NCBI RefSeq assembly: GCF_000003605.2
Contig: NW_003120431.1
Span: 1 to 64,000 of the forward strand
Direction of reading: 5' to 3'
From: Saccoglossus kowalevskii
Taxonomy: Eukaryota; Hemichordata; Enteropneusta; Harrimaniidae
Length of the DNA stretch: 64,000 nt
The first letter of the stretch is position 1, and each line of letters starts with the position of its first letter. The notes below the pieces were generated by a model. The model was not told the DNA's origin. It saw nothing but the letters and a program-made list of their open reading frames with translations, and did not search any database. The position numbers and the translations under genes were made by a program. Shown here piece by piece: positions 53,901 to 64,000 of the stretch.

Positions 53901-55466
53901 GAGTCGCCACACGGCGTATTGCAAGGCGTTCGCGTATAACAACCGTAGCAACACACAGTTAGTATACGAGGCCAGGGTAGCATCAATCCTCGCCTGTGAT
54001 TATGGAGATATTTGTTTCTGCTAACGTCAACCTAGGAGAAAATATGATGGCATTATATATAAGTATCTAATTGGTTCATAACGGCTTACCTGATTTTGAT
54101 ATGACTGTAGTAGATGGATCTCTCGCGATTGTAGACGCAACGGTTGTATTTTGACCTGTAATTATCATGTTATATGTATTGTAAAAATAATAAAAATGAA
54201 TACATAAAGAGAATTGATACGAACTATCAGCAACATACAAACCGTGTAATGTTGTTCAGTGGGTGCAACAAAAACATGTACGACCCAATGTTGTGCTTGT
54301 TCAAGTATTAGTCGGCATGGCAAAACGAGAATCTTTTTTACCAGCAGACTGACATATTTTCATTTGCTGACATGGTAACAACAAGTGCCTTGCTTGCAAC
54401 CTATTTCAAGCCAATCTTCCTTATAGATGTATTGGAGCAGTTACACGAGAAAACAAAACACCTGAACTCCGAACTAACTATTCGATCCACGCTACTTATC
54501 ATCACTACACAAAGCAGATATGCATACTGCTCATTTGCATATTCGAATCAGTTTAATCCCTCTAGTTTAGCACAGTTATAATCAAGTCAGTCGGTTACTT
54601 TAACACGAGTAATACCACACTGAACGACAGTTAAAACAATTTAACTTGGTTTTAGCACTTGGGAACACATACAATGCATTGTGACAATTTAAGATTATAT
54701 TTAAGACTATATTCAAATACATCTGTGTTTGTTGTGCATACCAAGGATTATTTTAATTGTATGTGTGCCAATTTCCTTGTTTCCTTTGTCGGTAGATATT
54801 TATGTACGACACTGGACGAGAGTGTTCCGTGCGATCTGATCTGAACAATTACTGATTTGATTAAACTGGGTGACATAATTATGCTAGATCGTTGTAGTAC
54901 GGTCAATTTGTCGTAATATGAAAAATGAATCCTTTGGAAATATTTAAATAGCATATACCACATATTATTACCTTGACAGATATACAAGCTCTGAGATGTA
55001 TTGGAGCAAATGTGTACCAACATCCTTCCAGAACATGTAGTATTCACTTGTTCACAAGTTGTTAATGAATTATGCCTGAGGTTAGACCGAAGACACATTC
55101 TTTTGCCCAGGATATCACCGCAACTAAAGTTGACTTTGCTAAAAAGTGACCATTGACAATAAACTATACAGTTTATATCGATATAATAACTAGATTATTT
55201 CTCAATGCAAAAAACCGCAATAAACTGAATTCATTTCGGAGTTCAAATGGCTAGTACAGATATATTTAACACATCTAAAATAATACTTACAAAACAATAA
55301 CATCATCATAAATATTTGTTATGTTACAGTCATTGTACCATTCACTTGTACAATTACATTCAATCTTTGGTTTCTCGTTAGGTGAAGGCTTTTTACAAAT
55401 AATATCAGTACATATATATGCGTTGACACAAAATAACACAATCATAACATATTTTACTTGAGTCAT
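44911..55466 (-). CDS. Gene 3: mucin-stalk/HRM adhesion GPCR with damaged GPS exon
   Basis: Third paralogue with a remodelled ectodomain. Exons 5' to 3': 55466-55291 (signal peptide [19 protein letters not shown]), 55123-54972 (Cys-rich, six Cys), 54155-54090, 52459-52391 and 52287-52243 (three phase 1-1 Ser/Thr-rich exons), possible 27-nt exon 52057-52031, 51935-51782 and 51666-51545 (HRM), 51117-50883, 50744-50594, 49613-49461, 49197-49012 (GAIN), eroded GPS exon at about 48889-48907, 48757-48651 (GPS with HLTNFAVLM), 48433-48306 (TM1), 47709-47435 (TM2-3), 46393-46324 (TM4), 46175-45790 (TM5-7), 45300-45250, 44963-44911 (tail, SSEL stop). No LU exon or standard 72-nt LRR exon was found. 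All other exons are open with sound splice sites, but without a 46-nt GPS exon the GAIN and 7TM parts do not join in frame. It is either a recently disabled gene or one using an exon I could not see. Confidence 0.78.
46640..46995. repeat. Inverted relative of the ATTATGCAAAT repeat family
   Basis: CTAATTTGCATAATAATTA, GATTTCAATAAAATTTGG and ACCTAATTTGCATAG are reverse complements of motifs in 22470-22810. It lies in the gene 3 intron between TM4 and TM2-3. Confidence 0.45.
48886..48922 (-). pseudogene. Eroded first GPS exon of gene 3
   Basis: In genes 1, 2 and 4 a 46-nt exon encodes the first GPS part with Cys-x-x-Trp or Cys-x-Trp (for example NPQCVYWNYSLNG). In gene 3 only the end (NSSLNG and its GTGAGT donor) remains; the rest is replaced by a TATATATA run, with no acceptor in a usable place. 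The nearest upstream CCAG would give an in-frame stop. The loss removes a disulphide cysteine and the conserved Trp of the GPS. Confidence 0.75.
52031..52057 (-). other. Possible 27-nt microexon of gene 3
   Basis: TTTTTACAG precedes and GTATAA follows a phase 1-1 stretch encoding AGSICPSDQ. Its ICP matches the CPH before the HRM in genes 1 and 2. Including or leaving it out keeps the frame. Confidence 0.35.
52243..54155 (-). other. Three Ser/Thr-rich stalk exons of gene 3
   Basis: Exons 54155-54090, 52459-52391 and 52287-52243 are all phase 1-1 and encode mucin-like pieces ([47 protein letters not shown]). They share the PSTTV-S motif, so at least the first and third look like duplicates. 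Symmetric phase lets such exons be added or skipped without changing frame. They occupy the place of the LU exons of genes 1 and 2. Confidence 0.7.
52770..53430. repeat. Diverged tandem repeat of about 120 bp in a gene 3 intron
   Basis: Five diverged units with TGACATCATTAATATGCATATCTG-like starts at about 52780, 52908, 53028, 53148 and 53295, followed by AAGCACTGTTGCA and GATATGACTAACATAT motifs. It lies in the intron where the LU exons would be in genes 1 and 2. Non-coding. Confidence 0.65.
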
Positions 55467-56151
55467 TCTCTTGCTATTTATTGCCAGTGTCTTTTCAATC
55501 AGCCAGTATGTCTTGCCCTGTCGATAACATGTTATTATAAATAATTAGTTATATTTTTATTACGATGAAGATGTTATGAAATGAAAAACGAACGCCAACG
55601 TGTACTACTTGCAATGTGGATGTTTATATTTGTTCACATTATGGTCGCTACGACATCATGCAGTTTTTTTCTTTTAAAAACGCAATAGACAACGGTTGAA
55701 AGGTTAAATTCGTTTTATCCACACATGTACATGTCTCTCTTATACAAGCTGTCCACATATAGATTAGATTTCTATATAGTCCAGTCAATATGCATTGACA
55801 CCTTTTACTAATTGCGACAAGTCCTAAGATGGTGTTTGTAACGTGTTACCATAAACATATTTTCTGTTGCAATGAGACTTAACCTAGTGTGTATTCAGAA
55901 AATTTCGCCAGGGAGGTCTACTTATCTTTAGAATTTTATTTTGTTTTTATTGTCATTTTACATCTGGTTCTGCTATGAAAATGTAGCCTTCCATACACAC
56001 CCTTCATGTTTACTCTCTCAAATCTTGTTTTTTTATACGTCTACCAATTACGTGTTTGGCGGTTCACGTGAATAAAACTAACGAATTAGGCTACATATAC
56101 TATAGGCAACTATAAACTGTTTCTGCTCTTATTCAAGTAGAAATGGCTCGT

Positions 56152-56700
56152 AACAAACAAACCAACCAACCAACCAAACCAACAAACCAACAAACCAAAC
56201 CAACAAACCAAACCAACCAACCAAACCAACCAACCAAACCAACCAACCAAACAACCAACCAACCCAACCAACCAACCAAACCAACCAACCAACCAAACCA
56301 ACCAACCAAACCAACCAACCAAAACAAACAAACAAACCAAACAAATCAAACAACCAACCAAACCAACCAACCAACCAAACCAACCAAACAAACCAAACAA
56401 ATCAAACCAACCAACCAACCAACCAAACCAACCAACCAACCAAACCAAACAAACCAAACAAACCAACCAACCAAACCAACCAACCAACCAACCAAACCAA
56501 CCAACCAAACCAACCAACCAAAACAAACAAACAAACAAACAAACCAAACCAAACAAACCAAACAAATCAAACCAACCAACCAACCAACCAACCAACCAAA
56601 CCAACCAACCAACCAAACCAAACAAACCAAACAAACCAAACCAACCAACCAACCAACCAACCAACCAACCAACTAAATAACAAACCAAACAAACAAACAA
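56152..56700. repeat. (AACC/AAAC)n simple repeat
   Basis: About 550 bp of AACC mixed with AAAC and AAATC units. It is open in several frames on both strands (Asn-Gln-Pro-Thr or Gly-Trp-Leu-Val runs), a product of the 4-base unit and not a gene. Confidence 0.95.
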
Positions 56701-56939
56701 ATAAAAAATAAAATAAAATGCTCTTACTGGTTCCATATCATTTATTTTAGATCGACTAACGTCTTCGAAAAATGTGTAAACAATACATAATGACAGCCTC
56801 TTATTTTCGTGTAAACAATTCCTATGGCATTTACCAGTCGTATTATAATAGGTTGTCTGTACGTGGTCTTGCCATGAAATTTTAATTAACAAATTAATTT
56901 CGGGCAGCGGCGGACGGAAAACACCAATATACATTTCTG

Positions 56940-57061
56940 TCTATTATTATTTTTGAACTTTTTTAACAACTATAATTGTATTATTATTATTATTTGTAAT
57001 TTAGTTAAATTTACTTTTGACCTGGTGAATAAAATATCTATCTATCTATCTATCTATCTAA
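56940..57061 (+). mobile_element. Probable LINE or SINE 3' tail
   Basis: A short stretch ending GACCTGGTGAATAAAAT followed by (ATCT)n at 57030-57060. An AATAAA-type signal followed at once by a short microsatellite is common at 3' ends of non-LTR elements. The body is not recognised. Confidence 0.3.
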
Positions 57062-57069
57062 ATTAAAAA

Positions 57070-59985
57070 TATTATCCGATATTAACCAATGTCTAATAAA
57101 AAGTAGTTAGCTAAATGTTACAACTAAAGTTAATTTAGCTGCGTGAATCGACTTCCATCGACAGTATTTAGAACTTTTTATCAGAACATTTTAAAAATGT
57201 GTAGGCATTAGTTCAATGGCCTTATACAAACTGATAACACGTACTGCAAAAACATGAAAGACTACTAGCCGTTTCATTTGATTTATTCATTGGTTAAGTA
57301 ATAGCACTTGTTGGAGTACGTGGTGGCCCGGAAAAGAACCGTTGGGTTAGGTTAGGAATAATCTCTACAATGGCGATATGAATAGATTCGATATATTGAA
57401 AACATGTCTGGTGTGCGGGTGTGATTTCTGAAATAACATTTTGGAAAACTACAGGTAAGTTCTCTATACCGCTGTGTGGTAGCAATTTACTCTGCGTTCA
57501 TGACTACATGCAGTTAGTGGGCGACTTCCTCCCTACAAACAAGACAAGATAAACTTGCAGCAAATTCATCATGGGAAAACAAATAAGCACATATCTAAAA
57601 ATGGGAAAATATTTTGCACATTTTTTCTGCCAAGGCCCACCCATTTTCTATTGATTACACCTTAGCCTGTCATGCATCCTTACAATATTAAACTGGCCTC
57701 GCTTCCAACAAGGCCGGGGCGTGACGTAATGTTACAAGACACTCATGATTGGCCGCTACATTTAGTGTTAAAAACGGCACTAGAGTATGTAATTGTTTAT
57801 CGAACAGCAGGAATTTGCGTGATTATTGGGTTTTTCGCGTATTCCCACGAGGAAACTAGTGTGGCTAAATCAATTATTATACTGTGTTACATTCATGAAC
57901 ACAGACATTGTCCCTCGGTCGAGCTTTCTAGTTTCGCGGACAACAGTCGTCACAGTTGAGCCAGTACTATTGAAACCATGTTTCTGAGATAAATGACTTG
58001 AGTTTATCTAGACAGCTTCACGTTCTACAAAAGTGCAAAATCAACGCGGTGTGTGATAATTAAATTCATATGTTTGTTTTGCGCTTAATGTATCAATAAA
58101 CAGAACAACCATAACTGAGGATCGTGTCACCCAACTTGATTTATATTGCAATCAAGAATGGTTGAACCATAAAAGTATTTATACACTTATAAACGAGTCT
58201 CAGTGCAATGAGGAAGTACACATAATATACACTTACGCATTAAACTGTTATGGGCTTATATTCATATGAGAAACAAACTTTATACACCATGAAGCTGTTA
58301 AAGTAAATGTTGGTCCTCTCATTAATAGTAACACAAGGTATTAGTGTTAAAATCGGCATGGCAACAGACAATCCGATAATATGAGAAAATACCTGTACTT
58401 ACCAGCGGTGAAAGGACAAACAAATTGTTGATTTCCAATGAACATTAAACAGTAGTATGCGATCTTGACTTGATATGTAGATATTTTGAAGAGTAGTAGG
58501 AGTATATGGCGCTTATTGACGTCATCTCATTTCAATTGCAAATTTCAAAACACATAAATTCACTTGCTCAATTGTTACTCACATGGACAGCTCCAATGAA
58601 ATACAGGGGTTCGTCTTGTGTGTCTAACTACCAGTGACGTCCGATGTATTGATGGCTTATTCGTCAGGTTGATGCAATATGTTTGTATTAAACCAATCAT
58701 CTGTGACACTACAGAACTTATTACATATTCGAATCGTTCTTTCTCTGCTCAAGATGTTATGTTGAAGAGGAAGTAAAATTTAACAAAATAATACACATTG
58801 GTTTCTCTTCTGTTTTCAGCACGTAATTGCTAGTGCTTTCGTGAAACTGATGAATATAAAAATAACAGAACCCAAGTGTCTAGAAGGCCCCGAATATTTC
58901 CCCCTTAATTTGATTTGAATGAGCTATTAGATTTGGACTGAATTACCAACACTGAAATCAAACATGCCTACATGTACACGAGTTTCGTGCTTGGACGCAC
59001 TTTAAAGGCGCTCACTAACAAATTTACAGACCCTTGTCACTTGGAAGGAGGTTACTGAAAATTCACTCACCCGTGTCATCGTCTTTACAACTATACAAGC
59101 TGGGTATATAATTTATGTGTGTTGTCTGAAACGATTCAGCAATACGACATGCCCAGCTCTACTATTGTTCACAAAATGAATACATGTCTTTCACCTAATG
59201 CATGTGGCACGTTTAGATTGCTGGGTCCAAACACTGTATCAATATATGGTGCATGTAAAGCCATTGCTATTTATAGAATATATCTTTATATCTATACGAC
59301 AGATTGCGGCTACTTGGTCTCCCCTTTCGTATTGTATTAGACTAATACTGAATTTATAATTACATCCACGGGGGAACTGGTCACTACATACTCTGTCTTC
59401 TCTCTATAGTGATACAATTAAATTAGCCGATCATATTTTAATGATTACACTCTGTTCATAAGGGCGTGTGCTTGCTTACGGGAATATTTTTATTCGCCGT
59501 AGGATTGTTCACACAAATGAAAATTACTACACACATTTAATAGATCTGATGTTTTAAGACCACAATTTTAATATACTATTTATTCCATGTATCCATTTCG
59601 CAGCTTCTAAACAAACACACAGTGATCGTCACTTGTCATTCGCCATAATTTTCTAAATAATAATTCCACAGTTATATATTAGTTAGCCATGATGTCAAAA
59701 GGGCCATCTGCATGCATGATCCAATCATATACATTCATAATACAATAGAGATAGGGATTTAATTGATTCATTCGTATGATTTCAAGAAGTCAAAGTCTGA
59801 ACTTAGTTTATATTGCGAATAGGTCGACATTCGCAAAATTTTGAGCAAATGGAACAGTTCGCGTTTTAGATTGTGGAAAAATCGTTGTTCAAAACATGCA
59901 TTCTAAAGAACCTCTATACATTTCAGCCATATATTCGAGCAATATAGGAATGAAGAGCGCCAACAGTGGCAAAACTGAATAAATG
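57070..59985. other. Spacer between gene 3 and the gene 4 remains
   Basis: Apart from the P3 module (58403-58540) no feature is recognised. A CpG-richer stretch at 57690-57960 holds a 95-residue plus-strand frame with no recognised family. AGAGGAAGTAAAA recurs at about 58767. Confidence 0.35.
58403..58540 (-). promoter_or_regulatory. Upstream module of gene 3 (P3)
   Basis: Donor GTAAGT at 58402-58397, TGACGTCA at 58517-58524 followed by TCTCATTTCAATTGC, and GAGGAAGT near 58210. It is 2.9 kb upstream of the gene 3 start codon. The first-exon part is the most diverged of the five. Confidence 0.5.
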
Positions 59986-59990
59986 TTTAC

Positions 59991-60325
59991 CTGTAGCTCT
60001 AAATCCACACGATGAACAAAAGTTATTCCTGAACTCATTATGGAAGTCTTTCTTCAAACACAGAAATATATAAATATAAATAATTCTTTAAGAAAATTGG
60101 CAATCGCAAACAAATAATTGACTAACCAGCCTCACTGATTACTAGTATCGCCAAAGCCCAGGTGATACCAAGCAGTGCAAATAAACTGACAGACCCACGA
60201 AGTTGTGCTGCTTTACCATATCGATCTGATGTAGACGTTGTTTTTAAAATTAAGACTGCATATTTGGTGAACAAAGAACATGTACATCACTGTATTCAAG
60301 ACGAGTATCACTAGAAAGGTCTGTG
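59991..60325 (-). pseudogene. Broken copy of the TM5-7 exon
   Basis: On the minus strand this stretch closely follows the TM5-7 exon of genes 1 to 3, including the blocks that encode [19 protein letters not shown] and NYLFAIAN. It carries a 4-base deletion in the TM6-TM7 loop region (GACGACTAAACC reduced to GACTAACC) and diverges near its 5' end around 60300, so no single frame runs through it. The flanking sequence (gaagagcgccaac) resembles the intron beside the same exon of gene 3. It is most simply the dead 3' part of gene 4, or a leftover of another array member. No tail or terminal exon was recognised to its left. Confidence 0.75.
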
Positions 60326-60329
60326 CGTT

Positions 60330-61825
60330 TACTTTTTCAGAAATGTATGCTGGATTGATCAGATCAGTTACTTGATCATCATTCGAAGGTCAAAGTTCGC
60401 CTGTTATCATGAATTGCAATTTTAGCGATTAAGTCATTTATGTTTTTAAATTGATGTGGATAATATACCAATTCATTTTAAACATAAACTCCCAGATAAT
60501 CGACTTCTTCGGTCAGCTACGAGACCGTTTGTAAATACAAGTTGAATCAGAAAATTGATGAATTCAACAATCGCCAACTTGGTCAAAAAACTATACAGCC
60601 CGATCACTGATTTTTACACTGGATCTGAGAAGTAATTAATGTATCTACATAGCGGACACATCGAACTTGTAAAACCCAGTAGACTAGTGAATTTAAAATT
60701 TAACTAATTATGTAAAAACAACTATACTCCTATTTTCAAATAAATACAGTACACATTAGTTTTAGAAATTGTGGTAGATAAACATTGTGCGCAAATGTGC
60801 ATTATGATCAACTTATGAACATTTATATACATTTCGAAACAACATACTAGAATAATTCCAACGGTAATAAACGAATTGCGATCCGAATAGCTCTATTGGT
60901 ATTGAAATCGAACACATCCTTGGTGGTTTCTTCTTAGAAAAGTGGGACTTGCTCAAAATATCATCTTTGTTGTCACTCGATCTGTATTAAAAGGAAAACT
61001 GATTGTTCATGCAGTATACGTAGTGATTAAGACGGGCACATGTCAGGACTATCAGAGCGACATGCCATGTAAAGTACGAGTACCTGTGTTGAAATCTAAT
61101 TAAAGAATAATTCTTATTTTATTGCCCGTTATACATATTTACTCGGTTGTCTTTCTTGGTTGATTGATTGATTTCCACCACATTGCTGATTGATTCCCAC
61201 GTGTAACACTAGGCTGAAAAGTATATGAAATATAGCATCCTATAGGACTGTAGGTCAATCAAAACAGAACAGCCATGGTTCAAGCTAATCCAAAATTGTA
61301 TTTAATCCAGAGATTGTAATTATTGAATACTGCATTCACACAAACACAACTCTCTGAATACCACAATGTCACACTTTAATCCAAGTAGATAAAATATCAT
61401 TCTCCAATTTTATCTTCAAATTTTACTAAATAAATCATTTATTCACTAAAATTAAGGCCTTTATAGTCTGCATGTTCGACTATCAGCAGGTAATATTTTA
61501 ACAAATTTGTCATATTGTGATCCAGTGCAGTGATCTGATTATCTGATTGTATAAAGTAATTCCAATTTATGGCTAACATACATACACACTACAATTACAT
61601 TAAATTTGACATATCTAAGTTATACCTGATTTTCCCCATCTTTTAAAAAATACATAGTTAAACATTATAATAATTAACAAATTAATATGTGCGAGACTTG
61701 TCGCGTCCTTTGTGCGATTATTTTCTAAAATGTTTAATCTCAAAAATACAATTACGATATTGCGTATATATGACTGAATTGAAAATTCTTAATGGTGAAA
61801 AAATGTAATGCAAACTAGCAAAGTC
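60330..61825. other. Gene 4 3' region, nothing recognised
   Basis: AT-rich, between the 31-residue terminal exon candidate and the broken TM5-7 exon. TM1 to TM4 exons of the family were looked for here and not found. Confidence 0.4.
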
Positions 61826-61828
61826 TTT

Positions 61829-63946
61829 TTAACAGTTATTTTTCTCTCTGGTTATTATAATAGGAACTGAAGCTATCAAATTCACATCATTCGATTGTAT
61901 GCCGTCACCAAACTGGAATTCGTCCTGCAAAAGAAAATTGACATTATGGAGAAAAAGATGTTTTATCATTCAGTGTACAATAACATTAATTTAGAAATAT
62001 GTAAATGTTTTAGAAAATGAGAAATATTTAAAGCATGTGAAAATCCGAAATAATTTACGTGTTGCCGATTACTAAATGTAACCAATTATATATTCGGAAG
62101 TGTTTTATACAATTTGAATGTATATTTCTTAGTGTCGAATCCATCACCATATGAAACGACATGACATAAGATGCCAATTCACAATACAATATTGTATCGA
62201 GTTTCTTTACCTGTGCCTTCTATACCAATGTCGAAAACAACCAGGTACTGACAAGCAATACAAATAAACTGATCGATCCACTAAGTTTAACTGCCATCTA
62301 TGAAATGAATAAAAGTGCAGCAGTGAATGAATTGACATTATAATGCAGTAGAAGAAACAATAGAATGAACATATGATAAATTATGTTAACGTTGCTCACC
62401 GAAACCTCCGCCGAAAGAACAGCAAAATTAGTCAAGTGGTTGCATTCACAGACAACTTCTGCGTCTCCGTCGTCTGACACGGAACACCCTTCTGGAGACC
62501 AACCACCATCATCATCTAAATATATAATATGATACAGTTATTAACACGATTGTCTTTTTGTATTCAAACTAATTAATCATCACATTCATCTTATTGAACA
62601 CGAGAGCCATTTTCACGTCATAAATATAATTAATTAGTATTTATGTTACATTTTAACCAAATGCTCATATCTGAGAAAAATGATTCCAAAATCTACAGTA
62701 CGGACAGAAAAAAAAAACTCAAAAAAATTAACAAAAGAACGATGCAAGTCTATCTAATATTATAGGTACCACTGTAGTTTTGTTATTCTAATAACAAAGC
62801 TGCAATAGGAGTTCTACTTACCATTAAGTTCAAAATCCCAAAATACACATGTGGATTCTCCAGATTTCTGTAACATAATGTATAGAAAACTGAAAGTGTT
62901 GGTAAAGCTGTTATACAAATTATATGCAAATTAGTTCGGTAACAACATCATAAATTGATTATACATGTCATTGGGGCCTGACTCAGTACAATTATTTCTG
63001 GTTCTAGTTAGTAAACGAATATTCTATAAAATAATTGTGAAGCTGTTAGGAATGTGTGCAAATATTAGGTAGGCATTGTTGTAATGTTCGGACTCACCCC
63101 ATTAATCTTAGCTAATGTGATCTTGACGGGTTCCTCCAAATCTGTGATAGAGACATTACCAATGCTTGCACCGATTACTGCACTGTTTAATGTTCCATAC
63201 ATACTGCCACTTTCCGCTTCATCGGAAGTATCGTTGGTTAACGCTTCATCCACAGCCTTTAAAACAAGAATACATAGAATGTCAAGAATAATGATTTTCT
63301 ATTTTATACATAATATTTTGCATTCGAAAATCTCCATAAATTATTTTTTTTGTTTTTTTGCAAATATTATCAAATAAGTTATGTGATATCATCACATTTT
63401 ACTGTTATTTCGCATGCTGTGATTGGTTGATACTCGGTCACATGACATTGACTAAACCACTGCGCAACGATACTGCGCACAACATATTGTCGTTCGCTGT
63501 AGTGGTGCTGTCCCTGCCGCTGTTGTTTTCAGGGTTGCCTTTCAAGGATTTGGAGGTACTCCAGCCATCCGAAATACACAGCGAATATACCAGAACGGAC
63601 ATTCAGTAAGAGACTTCGTTTTGACGTTCAGGATATTGTTTATATGCAGCAAATATATACGGCGAAGCCGCCCTATATTATGGGCAGGCAACAAATCAAG
63701 ATATTGCCCTCTGAAACACGCTGTAACGTATATTAAATATGGCCGCTCTTCGGCCAACTGTAATGCTTTATGTGCGTTGGAATAAAGCAGTTTGCAAAAA
63801 CATTGAATATTCATAGTTTTTAGCAATGTAATTTTACTTACCATAAAGAAGTTGTTGGACTTGTAAGAAATGAATTGAGCCTTGACCAGTTCTCTTGGAA
63901 GACCACTCAGTAATAGAGCAGGTAATTTTATGGATGCTCTGCGATT
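61829..63946 (-). CDS. Gene 4 (partial): GAIN and GPS exons of a divergent receptor
   Basis: The 5' part lies beyond the window. Exons seen: 63946-63842 ([16 protein letters not shown] matches AQFISYKSN in genes 1 to 3), 63256-63098 (GAIN; MYGTLNSAVIGASIGN), 62867-62822 (46 nt, first GPS half with CVFWDF), 62515-62400 (second GPS half; GGWSPEGC ... [12 protein letters not shown]). Sizes and phases match the paralogous exons closely. The next phase-compatible exon, 61924-61829, starts DEFQFGDG, has a good acceptor (TTTTGCAG) and reaches a stop after 31 residues; it resembles only the first part of the TM1 exon. Without a further exon the product would have a GPS but no seven-helix domain. A decayed TM6-like piece lies at 62214-62295. 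It may be a decaying gene or a truncated receptor; the GPS and GAIN exons themselves are open. Confidence 0.65.
62214..62295 (-). pseudogene. TM6-like exon fragment of gene 4
   Basis: The minus strand reads MAVKLSGSISLFVLL and then STWLF before a stop, matching [21 protein letters not shown] of the intact paralogues. Only about 80 bases remain. The piece lies between the GPS exon and the 61829-61924 exon of gene 4, out of the normal exon order, which points to a deletion or rearrangement of the 7TM part. AG and GT happen to flank it, but its matching frame is closed. Confidence 0.5.
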
Positions 63947-64000
63947 CTATAAAAATAATAAGTGTATGTACTCATTCAGTTGTGTTAAACATTATGCATT

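Noticed and set aside
56152-56700. Interstitial telomere-like repeat
   Set aside because: The unit is AACC/AAAC, not TTAGGG or a known animal telomere repeat.
56110-56934. Long open frames with Gly-Trp-Leu-Val or Asn-Gln-Pro-Thr runs on both strands
   Set aside because: They are products of a 4-base simple repeat open in all frames; no splice or domain support.

Overview
The window is animal nuclear DNA. It is AT-rich, its genes are split by many GT-AG introns, and its one clear gene family is a metazoan-type adhesion G-protein-coupled receptor (GPCR). CpG is not obviously depleted, which with the receptor type suggests a marine invertebrate, perhaps a deuterostome; the species cannot be named from this sequence.

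The layout is a tandem array of related receptor genes, all on the minus strand. Gene 1 (coding 17001 down to 4502) and gene 2 (40214 down to 28480) can each be followed through 18 coding exons with matching splice phases and close in frame at 1053 and 913 residues. Both read: signal peptide, leucine-rich repeat (LRR) cap, one LRR, LRR C-cap, a ten-cysteine Ly6/uPAR (LU) domain, hormone-receptor motif (HRM), GAIN domain with an HL-T autoproteolysis site (GPS), seven membrane helices most like the vertebrate ADGRG group, and a short tail ending in a PDZ-ligand-like S-x-L. Gene 3 (55466 down to 44911) keeps HRM, GAIN and 7TM but has three Ser/Thr-rich stalk exons instead of the LRR/LU block, and the exon for the first half of its GPS is eroded by a TA repeat. 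Gene 4 enters at the right edge (63946 down to about 61829) with GAIN and GPS exons but no intact 7TM; a broken 7TM exon lies at 59991-60325.

Five similar upstream modules (about 3.1, 19.3, 25.6, 42.9 and 58.4 kb) each combine a non-coding first exon ending in a splice donor with TGACGTCA or its half and, 0.2 to 0.4 kb away, a GAGGAAGT motif. Three lie 2.3 to 3 kb upstream of the start codons of genes 1, 2 and 3. The one at 3.1 kb probably serves a further gene off the left edge, and the one at 25.6 kb is an extra promoter or the relic of a lost copy.

The introns and spacers hold an 88 to 92 bp minisatellite made from part of a GAIN exon plus its splice donor (14 copies, gene 1), a Harbinger-like MITE (22894-23489), a LINE-like 3' end seen against an empty paralogous site (26053-26798), several tandem and dispersed repeats and long simple repeats. 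No RNA gene, CRISPR array or bacterial feature was seen.
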